Program-made: the position numbers and the translations under genes
Source: Planomicrobium soli
GTDB taxonomy: Bacteria; Bacillota; Bacilli; Bacillales_A; Planococcaceae
Length of the DNA: 64,000 nt
Direction of reading: 5' to 3'
Assembly (NCBI RefSeq): GCF_003014655.1
Contig: NZ_PYAT01000003.1
Location: 299,109 to 363,108 of the forward strand
In this document: positions 17,403 through 27,603 of the stretch, piece after piece
How the letters are laid out: the number at the start of each line of letters is the position of its first letter
Position numbering within the stretch: position 1 is the stretch's first letter
Notes under the pieces: generated by a model
Seen by the model: the letters and a program-made list of their open reading frames with translations, nothing else
Told to the model about the DNA's origin: nothing
Databases searched by the model: none

Positions 17403-18215
17403 TCACACTTTGTCTTTGTATTTAGTTAAGATGAGGTTAGCGGTTTCTTCTACTGCCCGGTTTGTCACATCCACCACTTCACATCCAATTTTCTCTACCA
17501 CTCTGTTAAAATGTTCAATTTCTTCGTGAATCCGCTCGATCCTTGCATAATTGGCGTCGTCGTTCAAGCCAAGTGCAATAAGCCGCTCTTTTCGGATATT
17601 GTTTAGTTTATCAGGAGAGATTACAAGTCCAAAGCATTTAGCTGGATCTACTCGGAACAATTCTTCCGGCGGATCTACTTCCGGTACAAGCGGAACATTT
17701 GCCACCTTTAAACGCTTATGCGCAAGATATTGGGAAAGCGGCGTTTTCGAAGTCCGGGAAATGCCGACCAGGACAATGTCGGCCATCAATATGCCTCGAG
17801 GGTCTCGTCCATCGTCGTATTTAACGGCGAATTCTATAGCCTCGACTTTTTTAAAATAGTCATCATCCAACTTTCTGACAAGCCCTGCTTCTTCAAGCGG
17901 CACTGCTCCAAGCTCTTCTCCTAAAGCATCTAGAAGCGGACCCATTAGATCGACTGCAGAAACGTGGAATTTTGCTGTTTCTGCCACCAGGTATTCCCGC
18001 AATTCTTTGGATACGAGTGTATAGACGATGAAGGCCCGTTGAGCAGCTGCCAATTTAATGATTTCCTGCAAGTGCACTACCGAATCGATATAAGGAAACC
18101 TTTTCAGTACAGCATGCTGATCTGTATTCAAGTATTGGCTGATGGCTGCTTTCGCAACCAGTTCGCCTGTTTCCCCTACTGAATCGGAAACGATGAACAA
18201 GCGGAGTGGATTCAT
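17403..18215 (-). CDS. Pyruvate phosphate dikinase / PEP synthase regulatory protein (PDRP; YqfL)
   Basis: A 270-residue DUF299 protein: a bifunctional serine/threonine kinase and phosphorylase that switches PPDK or PEP synthase on and off. The P-loop-like ADP-binding motif is [15 protein letters not shown] (near residue 150). The N-terminus has [12 protein letters not shown]. The open frame reaches 16 codons upstream, but the ATG at 18215 follows GAGGTG and is the usual N-terminus. It lies 10 nt after ccpN; the ccpN-yqfL pair is known from B. subtilis in the control of gluconeogenesis and PEP-pyruvate balance. Confidence 0.92.
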   Translation of the reverse strand: MNPLRLFIVSDSVGETGELVAKAAISQYLNTDQHAVLKRFPYIDSVVHLQEIIKLAAAQRAFIVYTLVSKELREYLVAETAKFHVSAVDLMGPLLDALGEELGAVPLEEAGLVRKLDDDYFKKVEAIEFAVKYDDGRDPRGILMADIVLVGISRTSKTPLSQYLAHKRLKVANVPLVPEVDPPEELFRVDPAKCFGLVISPDKLNNIRKERLIALGLNDDANYARIERIHEEIEHFNRVVEKIGCEVVDVTNRAVEETANLILTKYKDKV

Positions 18216-18225
18216 ATTTTGCACC

Positions 18226-18864
18226 TCACAATTCGTGGCTTTCCGACAAAGATAAAAAAGCACGGGTAATATTTGTTTTCGTCAATCTGCCGATGACTTT
18301 CAACCCTTCCGGCTGTTCGATAACGACCGGCAAGGCATCGATTTGCTGATTGATCAGACGGTGTGCCGCTTGTATAAGCGGTTCGTTCTTAAAGCAAAAC
18401 GTAACATTGGGCATTCGGGTCATGATGATATGTACTGGAATGGTGGACAAATCCTGATTGCCCAGACTTGTTCGAAGAAGGTCTTTCCTGGATAAGACGC
18501 CCGTCAAAAATGATTTTTTATCAACAACAAATAAAGTGCCGACATCATCCAAAAACATTTGGCTGATCGCATCATAGACGCTGACGTCTTCCCTTACAAC
18601 CACCGGAATCGATTGGAAGTCACCGACTTTCATGTTGTTCATCGTTTCTGAAATGTCTTGTCCCGGTTTTTTGCCCGAATAAAAATAGCCAACACGCGGG
18701 CGGGCATCTAAAAAGCCTGCCATGGTCAAGATGGCTAAATCGGGCCGTAAAGTAGCTCTTGTTAAATGCAAACGTTCAGCAATTTGCTCTCCTGTAATCG
18801 GGCCATTGCCTTTGACAATCTGCAAAATCTCTTCTTGCCTCTTATTGAGTTCGATCAGACTCAC
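18226..18864 (-). CDS. ccpN: Transcriptional repressor CcpN (HTH + two CBS domains)
   Basis: A 212-residue repressor of gluconeogenic genes (B. subtilis CcpN/YqzB). The N-terminal winged helix ([23 protein letters not shown] region, [19 protein letters not shown]) is followed by two CBS domains (about 75-130 and 140-205) that sense adenine nucleotides. The N-terminus aligned with known CcpN (…IELNKRQE) indicates the GTG at 18864. A TTG eight codons upstream is the other choice, because GAGGCGG sits very close to the GTG. Thus the start is the uncertain part. It is divergent from glyS and its promoter must overlap or abut the glyS promoter. It is probably cotranscribed with the PDRP gene. Confidence 0.9.
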   Translation of the reverse strand: MSLIELNKRQEEILQIVKGNGPITGEQIAERLHLTRATLRPDLAILTMAGFLDARPRVGYFYSGKKPGQDISETMNNMKVGDFQSIPVVVREDVSVYDAISQMFLDDVGTLFVVDKKSFLTGVLSRKDLLRTSLGNQDLSTIPVHIIMTRMPNVTFCFKNEPLIQAAHRLINQQIDALPVVIEQPEGLKVIGRLTKTNITRAFLSLSESHEL

Positions 18865-18919
18865 CGCCTCAAAATATGTTATACTCAATGTTCATTATTA
18901 TATACGAATAACCGGGATA

Positions 18920-18948
18920 TTGCGAAGAAAAGATTAGCGTGATACAAT
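18920..18948 (+). promoter_or_regulatory. SigA-type promoter of the glyS T-box transcript
   Basis: TTGCGA (18920-18925), 17-nt spacer, TACAAT (18943-18948). Transcription would start near 18955, just before the T-box leader. Confidence 0.75.
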
Positions 18949-18954
18949 TACTAG

Positions 18955-19160
18955 CGAAATGAATACCAGACAATGATGGATTTAAAAAACTGTCGCTTCC
19001 AAGCGAGCGGGGATGGTGAAAGCCCGCACAGACAGGAACAGGCAATCCGGAGTCCTATTTTTCAAAGCGGGCTGCATTCAGCAGCCAATCGAGGTGGAAC
19101 CGCGGGTCATAACGTACTCGTCCTCGGACATAATGTCCGGGACGTGTGCGATTTTTTATT
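18955..19160 (+). promoter_or_regulatory. Glycine T-box riboswitch of glyS
   Basis: Stem I is visible with the GCGAGC...GGTGAAAGCCC apical region (about 19005-19027). The specifier GGC (glycine) is at 19041-19043, before the usual AATCCGGAGT. The T-box core AGGTGGAACCGCGGG lies at 19092-19106. The terminator is a long stem (CGTAC-CGTCC-CGGAC, 19113-19150) followed by ATTTTTTATTTT. GAGG at 19091-19094 can pair with CCTC at 19122-19125 in the competing antiterminator. Uncharged tRNA-Gly is thus expected to switch on glyS. Confidence 0.95.
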
Positions 19161-19176
19161 TTATGGAGGTAATGGT

Positions 19177-20553
19177 ATGTCAATGGAAGATGTAGTAAAT
19201 TTAGCAAAGCACAGAGGGTTTGTATTTCCGGGCTCTGAAATCTACGGGGGCTTGGCAAACACGTGGGATTACGGCCCACTCGGCATCGAATTGAAAAACA
19301 ACGTTAAAAAAGCTTGGTGGAAAAAGTTTGTCCAGGAATCCGTACATAATGTCGGTTTGGATGCTGCCATCTTGATGAACCCAAAAACTTGGATAGCTTC
19401 AGGCCACGTTGGCAACTTTAACGACCCGATGATCGATTGCAAGAGCTGCAAAACACGGCACCGCGCCGATAAATTGATCGAAGATGCGCTGGATGCAAAA
19501 GGCATCGAAATGATCGTCGACGGTTTATCTTTTGAACGCATGGCTGAATTGATCCAAGAACACGACATCAAATGCCCGGTATGCGGTGCAAAAGATTATA
19601 CCGATATTCGCCAATTCAACTTGATGTTCAAAACTTTCCAAGGTGTCACCGAATCTTCTACGAACGAAATTTTCCTGCGCCCGGAAACGGCACAAGGAAT
19701 TTTCGTAAACTATAAAAACGTCCAGCGCTCTATGCGCAAAAAAATGCCTTTCGGAATTGCCCAGATCGGCAAAAGCTTCCGCAACGAAATCACGCCGGGG
19801 AACTTCACATTCCGCACACGTGAATTCGAACAAATGGAACTTGAATTTTTCTGCAAACCGGGCGAGGATTTGGAATGGTTCGCTTACTGGCGCGACTTCT
19901 GCAAAAATTGGCTGCTTGAATTGAACATGACTGAAGCCAACATGCGCCTGCGCGATCACGACGAGGATGAATTGTCTCATTATTCAAATGCTACAACTGA
20001 TATCGAATATAAATTCCCGTTCGGCTGGGGCGAACTTTGGGGCATTGCGGATCGCACCGACTTTGACTTGAAACGCCACATGGAACATTCAGGTGAAGAC
20101 TTCAACTATATCGATCCGATCACAAACGAACGTTATGTGCCTTATTGCATTGAGCCATCTCTTGGCGCTGACCGTGTTACGCTGGCCTTCTTGGTTGATG
20201 CTTATACGGAAGAAGAACTTGAAAACGACGACAAGCGGACTGTATTAAAGCTGCATCCTGCGCTTGCGCCATACAAAGCTGCTGTTCTGCCACTTTCTAA
20301 AAAATTGGCTGAAGGCGCAACAGATGTATTCGCTCAGCTGGCGAAACACTTCATGGTCGATTATGATGAATCTCAATCAATCGGAAAACGCTACCGACGA
20401 CAAGATGAAATCGGAACTCCGTTCTGCATCACTTATGATTTCGATTCAGTTGAAGATGGCCAAGTAACCGTGCGCCACCGCGATTCGATGGAACAAGTCC
20501 GTATGCCGATCGCTGAAGTGCAGGCATACATCGCTGAACATACACAATTTTAA
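19177..20553 (+). CDS. glyS: Glycyl-tRNA synthetase, single-chain (alpha2) type
   Basis: A 458-residue class IIa synthetase of the eukaryote/archaea-like homodimeric form. It attaches glycine to tRNA-Gly. Visible are [20 protein letters not shown] (near 15-34), the motif 2 loop [20 protein letters not shown] (near 192-211), and the class II motif 3 [10 protein letters not shown] (near 330), then the anticodon-binding domain. The open frame continues 68 codons upstream through the T-box, but GGAGGT at 19165-19170 points to the ATG at 19177. B. subtilis has two-subunit glyQ-glyS at this locus; here a single gene on the opposite strand takes the place. It is controlled by the T-box. Confidence 0.97.
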   Translation: MSMEDVVNLAKHRGFVFPGSEIYGGLANTWDYGPLGIELKNNVKKAWWKKFVQESVHNVGLDAAILMNPKTWIASGHVGNFNDPMIDCKSCKTRHRADKLIEDALDAKGIEMIVDGLSFERMAELIQEHDIKCPVCGAKDYTDIRQFNLMFKTFQGVTESSTNEIFLRPETAQGIFVNYKNVQRSMRKKMPFGIAQIGKSFRNEITPGNFTFRTREFEQMELEFFCKPGEDLEWFAYWRDFCKNWLLELNMTEANMRLRDHDEDELSHYSNATTDIEYKFPFGWGELWGIADRTDFDLKRHMEHSGEDFNYIDPITNERYVPYCIEPSLGADRVTLAFLVDAYTEEELENDDKRTVLKLHPALAPYKAAVLPLSKKLAEGATDVFAQLAKHFMVDYDESQSIGKRYRRQDEIGTPFCITYDFDSVEDGQVTVRHRDSMEQVRMPIAEVQAYIAEHTQF

Positions 20554-20558
20554 TAATG

Positions 20559-20596
20559 AAAAAGCAGTTTGCCCTGAGCAAACTGCTTTTTTTCTG
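20559..20596 (+). terminator. Terminator of glyS
   Basis: AAGCAGTTTGC, CCTGA loop, GCAAACTGCTT with TTTTTTCTG following, just past the stop codon. Confidence 0.93.
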
Positions 20597-21271
20597 TTGA
20601 GAACTTCTATGATTAAAAAAGATAGGTATATAATCCAACCGGCCCGGCCACTTCGCTTTCCGTGGGCTTAGCTTCAGCCTCCTCGACACTGTAAAAACCG
20701 TTGCTCCTGCATCGCGGCGCTAGCTTCGTCGCAAGATACGGCCTAAACTTCCTTTATGCCATATCTGCCTCCTGGGTCTTCCGCTCAAGTCGCTCCGTCG
20801 TTTCACTCCGTCACTGCTCCCACAGGAGTCTCCGTGTCCAGGCCGGTTTAGCTTCTTTTACGGAAAGTGTCAGGCTCTCACCCTAGTTCTCAGTTGCAGC
20901 ATCAGCAGGCAAAAGACGCCTGTAGCGCCCACTGGCTTAGGAACCGGAGCGGAAGGCGGCGACTCCTGTGGGACCAGCACGAGCCGAAGACCCTGGAGCG
21001 AGCACAGCGAGTGAAGCGGCTGAGGCCGTGCCCGCGGAAAGCGAGCGCCGGAACGGAAAGCCCCGCTGTCTAAGCCGAATTTCTTTCCATTCCCCAAGAA
21101 AAGAAAGAAGAAAACCACTTGACTATTGATAAGAAAGCGTCCGCCTGGAGCGCAATGATCAGCTATCTATCAATTTTTTCGATAGCTTGGAAAAGCAGTT
21201 TGCCTAATTGTAACCTGCTTTTTTTGTCTATTATATCCGCCAATTCCAGTGAAACAATCCAGCTAAAAGAA
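20597..21271. repeat. Gene-free stretch with two inverted copies of an interspersed-type repeat
   Basis: No coding gene is supported. Copy A runs forward (about 20650-20850) and copy B is inverted (about 20940-21060). They share CGCTTTCCG(T/C)GGGC followed by GC(T/C)TCAGCC, and an identical 13-mer TCCCACAGGAGTC (20818-20830; complement at 20961-20973), plus GGGTCTTC followed by GCTC. Copy A has an unrelated block between the shared words. Near 21140-21165 lies GCGTCCGCCTGGAGCGCAATGATCA, a word type seen in intergenic repeats of Bacillales. A further hairpin AGCTATC/GATAGCT sits at about 21161-21188. Composition is richer in G+C than the flanking genes. Confidence 0.7.
21192..21228. terminator. 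Terminator-like hairpin, degenerate copy of the glyS terminator
   Basis: AAAAGCAGTTTGCC, then CCTGCTTTTTTTG: the ends match the glyS terminator at 20559 while the middle is changed, leaving only a weak stem. Confidence 0.4.
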
Positions 21272-21306
21272 AAGCCGCCAAAGACTTATTCGTCTTTTGG
21301 CGGCTC
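21272..21306 (-). terminator. Terminator built into the end of recO
   Basis: Minus-strand AGCCGCCAAAAGAC, GAATAA loop, GTCTTTGGCGGCT then TTTTCTTTT. The 5' arm and the loop are the last codons and the stop of recO. Confidence 0.88.
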
Positions 21307-22068
21307 TTCTTTATTCGGAAAAAATTCCGGTGTTCGCTCAATCTGTTCAAGAAAACTCCTGGATTTCAAGCGAATCCCTGCCTGCTCTTCGTAAATGGTT
21401 CGAACAATTTGTTTCAACAACAGTTTAGATTCTTTTTTCAGTTTCAATGAACCGACGCGTTCGATCGGAACGAAAAAGAGTGTCCGAATTACTTTTACCA
21501 TTGCCGGACTCAAACGAATGATATAGCGGTCAATTTCGAAACAGCGATGGCATAAAAAGCCAAGCTCCTGGAACGAAAAAGCAAATTCGCCTTCTGTCGC
21601 CCCGCAATTGGCGCATTGGTGCAACGTTGGAGTCAGCCCGGCATACGGCAGCATTTTCCACTCGACGAACAAGGTGATCGCTTCTGGATCATATCCCTCG
21701 TCAATGGCATGAAGCGCTTGATAAAGCATTTCATATACCACCGGCTGCGGTTCATCCTGCTCGGTCAAACGGTCGATCAGTTCGGTGATGTAACTCGCGT
21801 GAGCAGTCGCCATGATGTCTTCCCGGATATGCCGGAGTGATTCCAGCGGGTCGCCGTGCTGAATGGTCCCCATGCCTTTTCCTTTATAGATTGAAAAAGT
21901 GCCGTGTGTAAACGGCTGAGTAATTGCAGCTAGTCTGCTCGCTGGTTTTTTTGCCCCTTTAGCCATGCACGTGATTTTGCCGGCTTCCCTTGTAAAAAGG
22001 GTGACGATCTTATTCGTCTCGCCATAAGGGCGTGCACGGATCACAATACCTTCTAATTGATTTTGCAT
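21286..22068 (-). CDS. recO: DNA repair protein RecO
   Basis: A 260-residue recombination mediator of the RecFOR pathway that loads RecA and anneals SSB-coated strands. An N-terminal OB fold (GIVIRARPYGETNKIVTLFTRE, cited by start near residue 8) is followed by a helical domain with a zinc-finger pattern CANCGATEGEF and FLCHRC (near 148-172). The length is normal for Bacillales RecO. It is 12 nt downstream of era and is the last gene of the pgpH-ybeY-dgkA-cdd-era-recO run. Its last codons form a terminator stem. Confidence 0.96.
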   Translation of the reverse strand: MQNQLEGIVIRARPYGETNKIVTLFTREAGKITCMAKGAKKPASRLAAITQPFTHGTFSIYKGKGMGTIQHGDPLESLRHIREDIMATAHASYITELIDRLTEQDEPQPVVYEMLYQALHAIDEGYDPEAITLFVEWKMLPYAGLTPTLHQCANCGATEGEFAFSFQELGFLCHRCFEIDRYIIRLSPAMVKVIRTLFFVPIERVGSLKLKKESKLLLKQIVRTIYEEQAGIRLKSRSFLEQIERTPEFFPNKEEPPKDE

Positions 22069-22080
22069 GCGGGCCGCTCC

Positions 22081-23395
<1,315 letters not shown>

Positions 23396-23412
23396 CTATC
23401 ACCTCTGTAAGA

Positions 23413-23766
23413 TTAAAACCATTTTGGCATAAAGATTAGTAAACCAATTATAGCACTAGCCAGAGCAAAAACCAAAACTGCACCGGCCGCTATGTCTTTT
23501 GCCTGCTTTGCAAGCGGATGAAAATCACCCGTCACCAGATCCACCACCCGTTCAAGTGCAGAATTGACCATTTCCAAAGCAATCATTCCGCCTATCAGCC
23601 CGATGATTATCAGCCATTCTATATAAGAAAGCCCTGTGAAAAAAGCTGCCAGCACTACTATGATGGCAGACAAAAAATGAAAACGGACATTTTGTTCTTT
23701 GGCTAGTGCAGCTCTGATTCCTTCCGCCGCAAATTTAAACGACCGAAAAAATCTACTCGCGTTCAT
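23413..23766 (-). CDS. dgkA: Undecaprenol/diacylglycerol kinase family protein (DgkA)
   Basis: A 117-residue trimeric membrane kinase with three helices (about 34-50, 54-72, 93-112). The active-site signature is ALEMVNSALERVVD (near residues 64-77), and NVRFHFL lies at the N-terminal helix end. In Gram-positive bacteria this family phosphorylates undecaprenol for cell-wall lipid carrier recycling. It overlaps ybeY by 14 nt and is upstream of cdd. Confidence 0.93.
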   Translation of the reverse strand: MNASRFFRSFKFAAEGIRAALAKEQNVRFHFLSAIIVVLAAFFTGLSYIEWLIIIGLIGGMIALEMVNSALERVVDLVTGDFHPLAKQAKDIAAGAVLVFALASAIIGLLIFMPKWF

Positions 23767-24235
23767 GCTGGCTACGCATAATCCCCAAAGAAGATAAAAT
23801 CTCCTCTTGGCGCGAAAACATTATTTTCTCGTCTTCTTTGTTCATATGATCATAGCCAAGCAAGTGCAAAAATCCGTGGACAGCCAAAAAGCCCAATTCA
23901 CGCTCAAAAGAATGTCCATAGTCTGCTGCCTGCTCTTTTGTGCGGTCAATCGATATGATGATATCGCCAAGCATGCGCGGGGCCATCATGCCGACAACCT
24001 CTACTTCCCCTTCTCCCATTTCCTCCATAGGAAAAGAAATAACATCTGTCGGTTCGTTTTTTCCGCGGTATTCCTTATTGATGCCGCGAATCATGTCGTT
24101 TGTCACAAAAGATACAGAAACTTCGGCGTCTCCGATATCCTCTGCCGTCGCCGCATGCAGCAGCACCTTTTCAACAAACTGCAGGTCATTTTCTTTTAGC
24201 GTAGCAGTTTCATCCAGTAAATCTATCGACAACAT
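23753..24235 (-). CDS. ybeY: Endoribonuclease YbeY, rRNA maturation factor
   Basis: A 160-residue single-strand endonuclease (B. subtilis YqfG) needed for 16S rRNA 3' end maturation and ribosome quality control. The metal motif H3xH5xH appears as HGFLHLLGYDH (near residue 124). PTDVISFPM lies upstream. The coding end overlaps dgkA by 14 nt; pgpH ends 21 nt upstream. It therefore belongs to the long phoH-pgpH-ybeY-era run, consistent with its functional link to PhoH and Era. Confidence 0.96.
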   Translation of the reverse strand: MLSIDLLDETATLKENDLQFVEKVLLHAATAEDIGDAEVSVSFVTNDMIRGINKEYRGKNEPTDVISFPMEEMGEGEVEVVGMMAPRMLGDIIISIDRTKEQAADYGHSFERELGFLAVHGFLHLLGYDHMNKEDEKIMFSRQEEILSSLGIMRSQHERE

Positions 24236-24256
24236 AGCAGTTCCTCCTGGCTTTGT

Positions 24257-26371
24257 TTATTTTGGATACTCGATTCTCGTATGGAATGTGCCATTCATGG
24301 TTTCACACATCACCTTTTTCACGGTCTTCAATTCTTTCATCGTTATATCGCATTCATCAAATTGCCCATCTTTCAGTTTATCCTCTACAATAGCGTCCAC
24401 CAAATTTTTTATCTTTTCTGACGTTGGTGCTTTCATGGAACGGACTGCAGCTTCAATGCTGTCAGCAATGCAGATGACCGCTATTTCCTTTGTTTGCGGC
24501 TTTGGCCCGATATAGCGGTAATGCTCTTCGCTGACTTCCGGATTTTTCTCTTTTTCCTTGTGGTAAAAAAACTTCAGCAAACTGGTGCCGTGATGCTGCA
24601 TGGCAATATCGACGATTTCTTTCGGCATCTTATGCCTTTTTAAAATATCCGCCCCCTGTTTGCTATGAGCCAATATGATATCCCGGCTCGTTTCCGGCGG
24701 AATAGCATCATGTGGATTCGGAATATTCAACTGATTTTCTATAAAGAACTGCGGCATTTTCGTTTTGCCAATATCATGATAATAACATCCGACACGTGCA
24801 AGTAAACCATTTGCTCCTATAGCTTCACAAGATGCATCTGCTAAATTGGCGACCATGACACTATGATGATACGTTCCAGGCGTTTCCATTAAGATTTTTT
24901 TAAGCAGCGGGTGATTGGGATTAGACAATTCAATCAGCCGCATAGTAGACAACTTTCGGAAAGCCGATTCAAAAAATGGCAGCAGTCCCATTGTTAACGC
25001 TCCGGAAGCCAGACCCGAAGCCACTGCCGCTCCTATATAAAATCCGACTTCTGTCCAACTATACTGGCGTTGGCTCATGAGCAGGTAAAATCCTACATAT
25101 AGAACATTCACCGCAGCAACAACTAGGCTTGCTTGCAGCAAATAGGCGCGGCGATCATTCCGTTCGATCAAATAAATGCCGGTGATTCCGCCAATTAAGA
25201 TATAAAGCACTATGTTCATTTCAACTATTTCTGCATAATCTCTTTGCAGCATGATTCCGGCACTTACTGCGATAAAGAAAGATGCGAAAATTGCGTAACG
25301 CTCATCTATCAGCAAGCGGACAATCATGCCGGCCAATGCAGTCGGAAAAAGAAAAGCTACGTTCACATCAAAATTAGGGCCGACTAAACTGATCAATTTC
25401 AACAATGCCAGGGAAACGGCCAGTACGAAACCCAGTATCAAAAGCGACGTTATTTTATCCGGCTTTTTAGCCATCGACCGCGCTGTAATCAGCGACAGCA
25501 AACTCATGGCAATCACGATAAAAAGCAAGAGCCCTATCAAAGGTTTAAAGTTCTGCTTTTCTTCAGTCAAGCCTGCTAGTTCCAATTGGCGATATACTTC
25601 CCGATCCACGACCTGGCCCTCTTGAACAAGCACTTGCCCCTGCAATATACGGGTTGGTTCGACGCTAGCTTTGGCTTGCTCCATCTGGGCTTTTGTCAGT
25701 TCTTCATCAATCATCTCGTTCGGCTTGATGGCGAACCGAGCGATAGCAGTAGCCGCCGGCAAAATGGAAGTCGGTATGCTCTTATTTCCCCGAATTTCTT
25801 GTTCTATGCTGTTTTTCACGGCCATAACCGCTTCTTCCCTCAGCGGTTCGCTTAGCTTATTTTCAATAGTATCTTGTAAAATTTTCTGTACGCCACGAAG
25901 TCTTTCTTCCGGCAATAATAAAAGATTTTGCAGAGTTTCATCGGTTAATTTCAAATCGTTTCCGCTCGATTCTATTAAACGAAGATTTTCCCGGAGGGCA
26001 GAAACCATGGAAGCCATATCCGGCGCTTTTTTCCCTTTAACATTTACCATGTTTTTCACTTCTAACACATAGTCAAAAAGAGAGCCGATAACAGCTGCCT
26101 GATTTCCAGCCAGTTCATCGCTATACTGATAGCTCGGAGAGATTTCAGCCGCTACACGGTTTCTTTCCAATTCCGTTTTAATCGGATCTTCAACCGTCTT
26201 GGCTGAACGGATTGTTTCATCCGACAGCTGAAAAAGTTGGATATCGTACGTTTCATTGTTGATCGAAGAATACAAGAATGCATACACCATGACCCCGATT
26301 AAAAAAATTAATCCGATTGATATTACTTTATAACCAGCCTTCTCATAAAGGCTTTTTGCCTGCTGGCGCAT
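24257..26371 (-). CDS. pgpH: 7TM-HD family cyclic-di-AMP phosphodiesterase PgpH
   Basis: A 704-residue membrane protein (B. subtilis YqfF). An N-terminal helix (about 12-30) is followed by a 240-residue extracellular 7TMR-HDED domain, seven membrane helices (about 270-460), and a cytoplasmic HD hydrolase domain with CYYHDIGKTKMPQFF (near 530) and further His/Asp motifs (HSKQGADILKRHKMP, MQHHGTSLLKFF). Family knowledge: it degrades c-di-AMP, which tunes potassium and turgor. I start at the ATG at 26371 (GGTGG upstream), giving MRQQAKSLYEKAG. A 124-bp gap with a terminator separates it from phoH. Confidence 0.94.
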   Translation of the reverse strand: MRQQAKSLYEKAGYKVISIGLIFLIGVMVYAFLYSSINNETYDIQLFQLSDETIRSAKTVEDPIKTELERNRVAAEISPSYQYSDELAGNQAAVIGSLFDYVLEVKNMVNVKGKKAPDMASMVSALRENLRLIESSGNDLKLTDETLQNLLLLPEERLRGVQKILQDTIENKLSEPLREEAVMAVKNSIEQEIRGNKSIPTSILPAATAIARFAIKPNEMIDEELTKAQMEQAKASVEPTRILQGQVLVQEGQVVDREVYRQLELAGLTEEKQNFKPLIGLLLFIVIAMSLLSLITARSMAKKPDKITSLLILGFVLAVSLALLKLISLVGPNFDVNVAFLFPTALAGMIVRLLIDERYAIFASFFIAVSAGIMLQRDYAEIVEMNIVLYILIGGITGIYLIERNDRRAYLLQASLVVAAVNVLYVGFYLLMSQRQYSWTEVGFYIGAAVASGLASGALTMGLLPFFESAFRKLSTMRLIELSNPNHPLLKKILMETPGTYHHSVMVANLADASCEAIGANGLLARVGCYYHDIGKTKMPQFFIENQLNIPNPHDAIPPETSRDIILAHSKQGADILKRHKMPKEIVDIAMQHHGTSLLKFFYHKEKEKNPEVSEEHYRYIGPKPQTKEIAVICIADSIEAAVRSMKAPTSEKIKNLVDAIVEDKLKDGQFDECDITMKELKTVKKVMCETMNGTFHTRIEYPK

Positions 26372-26480
26372 CAAACCACCCCACTCTTTATAGTACAATC
26401 ATATCAATAGTAGGATGGGATTTCACGGGCTATTTCAAAAAATTTGAAATTCTTTCCTATTTCTAAAATTCTAATGCAAA

Positions 26481-26513
26481 CGAAAAACCAGCCGATTAAG
26501 AAGGCTGGTTATC
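26481..26513 (-). terminator. Terminator overlapping the 3' end of phoH
   Basis: Minus-strand AACCAGCC, TTCTTAATC loop, GGCTGGTT followed by TTTCGTTT. The 5' arm includes the last phoH codons (26496 stop). Confidence 0.8.
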
Positions 26514-27455
26514 GTATGCTTGAATGATTTTAGCAACAAGTGGGTGTCGCACAACATCTCCACTTTCTAAATACTGGAAATGAACGCCTTTGACGCCTTT
26601 TAGAATGGTTTCAGCGGCTATCAAACCTGACTCAGCTCCACGCGGTAAATCAATTTGTGTTTTATCGCCAGTTATAATCATTTTCGAATCAAAGCCAAGA
26701 CGGGTCAAAAACATTTTCATCTGAGCTTTTGTTGTATTTTGCGCTTCGTCCAGGATGACAAATGCCTGATCCAATGTGCGTCCGCGCATATAAGCGAGCG
26801 GAGCAATTTCAATAATCCCTCTTTCAATAAATCGATTGGTTTGTTCCAATCCCAATACATCATGAAGTGAATCATACAAGGGGCGGAGATAAGGATCTAC
26901 TTTCTCTTTCAAATCGCCAGGCAGAAACCCAAGGCTTTCTCCTGCTTCAACTGCTGGACGCGTCAAAATGATCCTCTTAACATTGCCGTTTTTAAGGGCT
27001 TGTACTGCCATTACTACAGCCAAATATGTTTTGCCGGTTCCAGCTGGCCCAATTCCGAAAACCAGATCCCGACCTCGTACTGCATGGATATAATGGCGCT
27101 GCCCAATGGTTTTCGCACGGATTGATTTGCCGTTCGCATTTTTTGCAATTTCCTCTTCATATAGTTCAGCAAAATATTCAATTGTTCCAGCTTTCGCCAT
27201 TTCGATTGCCGAGACAATGTCCCGCTGATCAATATTGATGCCTTTGCGGATAACTTTAAGCAATTGTTCAATCAGAAGTTTGCCCGTCTGTTTGCCTTCA
27301 TCTGTGCCGGATAATCTGATGACATCTCCTCGGGTGATAATTTGAATATTCAGTGCTTCTTCGATGAGAGTCATATGATTATCAGAAATACCAAGAAGCA
27401 GCAAAGCTTCATTTGGATCTTTAACATGCAGTTCGAGTAGTTGATTTTCTGTCAT
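26496..27455 (-). CDS. phoH: PhoH family ATPase (PhoL-type)
   Basis: A 319-residue P-loop ATPase. Walker A is GPAGTGKTYLAV (near residue 131-142) and Walker B is VILDEAQNT (near 232). An N-terminal KH-like region (about 10-75) precedes the ATPase. The cellular role is uncertain; association with YbeY suggests RNA metabolism. The open frame extends 43 codons upstream without a sensible N-terminus; the ATG at 27455 follows AAGGGAG and gives MTENQLLEL. It lies between the floA-linked unknown gene (after a terminator) and pgpH. Confidence 0.94.
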   Translation of the reverse strand: MTENQLLELHVKDPNEALLLLGISDNHMTLIEEALNIQIITRGDVIRLSGTDEGKQTGKLLIEQLLKVIRKGINIDQRDIVSAIEMAKAGTIEYFAELYEEEIAKNANGKSIRAKTIGQRHYIHAVRGRDLVFGIGPAGTGKTYLAVVMAVQALKNGNVKRIILTRPAVEAGESLGFLPGDLKEKVDPYLRPLYDSLHDVLGLEQTNRFIERGIIEIAPLAYMRGRTLDQAFVILDEAQNTTKAQMKMFLTRLGFDSKMIITGDKTQIDLPRGAESGLIAAETILKGVKGVHFQYLESGDVVRHPLVAKIIQAYDNQPS

Positions 27456-27559
27456 GTAGACGCTCCCTTGAATTTGAGTAGTAGTTACTATTCTCACTCT
27501 ATCATTAATTATCTGTGTCTGTAAAACATTTAGTTGCCGGATAGGATGGGGGAACGAAC

Positions 27560-27600
27560 AAAAAAGCCGCCTGGCATATTCCATATGCCAGGCGGCTGCT
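27560..27600 (-). terminator. Terminator of the nfeD-floA-unknown transcript
   Basis: Minus-strand AGCCGCCTGGCATA, TGGAA, TATGCCAGGCGGCT followed by TTTTTTG. A perfect 14-bp stem right after the stop of the 145-residue gene. Confidence 0.95.
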
Positions 27601-27603
27601 CCC

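Noticed and set aside
18973..19176. 68-codon N-terminal extension of GlyRS
   Set aside because: This stretch is the T-box leader; a strong GGAGGT at 19165 marks the ATG at 19177.
20701..21118. Short open frames on both strands in the glyS-recO gap
   Set aside because: They follow the G+C-rich repeat, overlap each other, and have no ribosome sites or recognisable domains.
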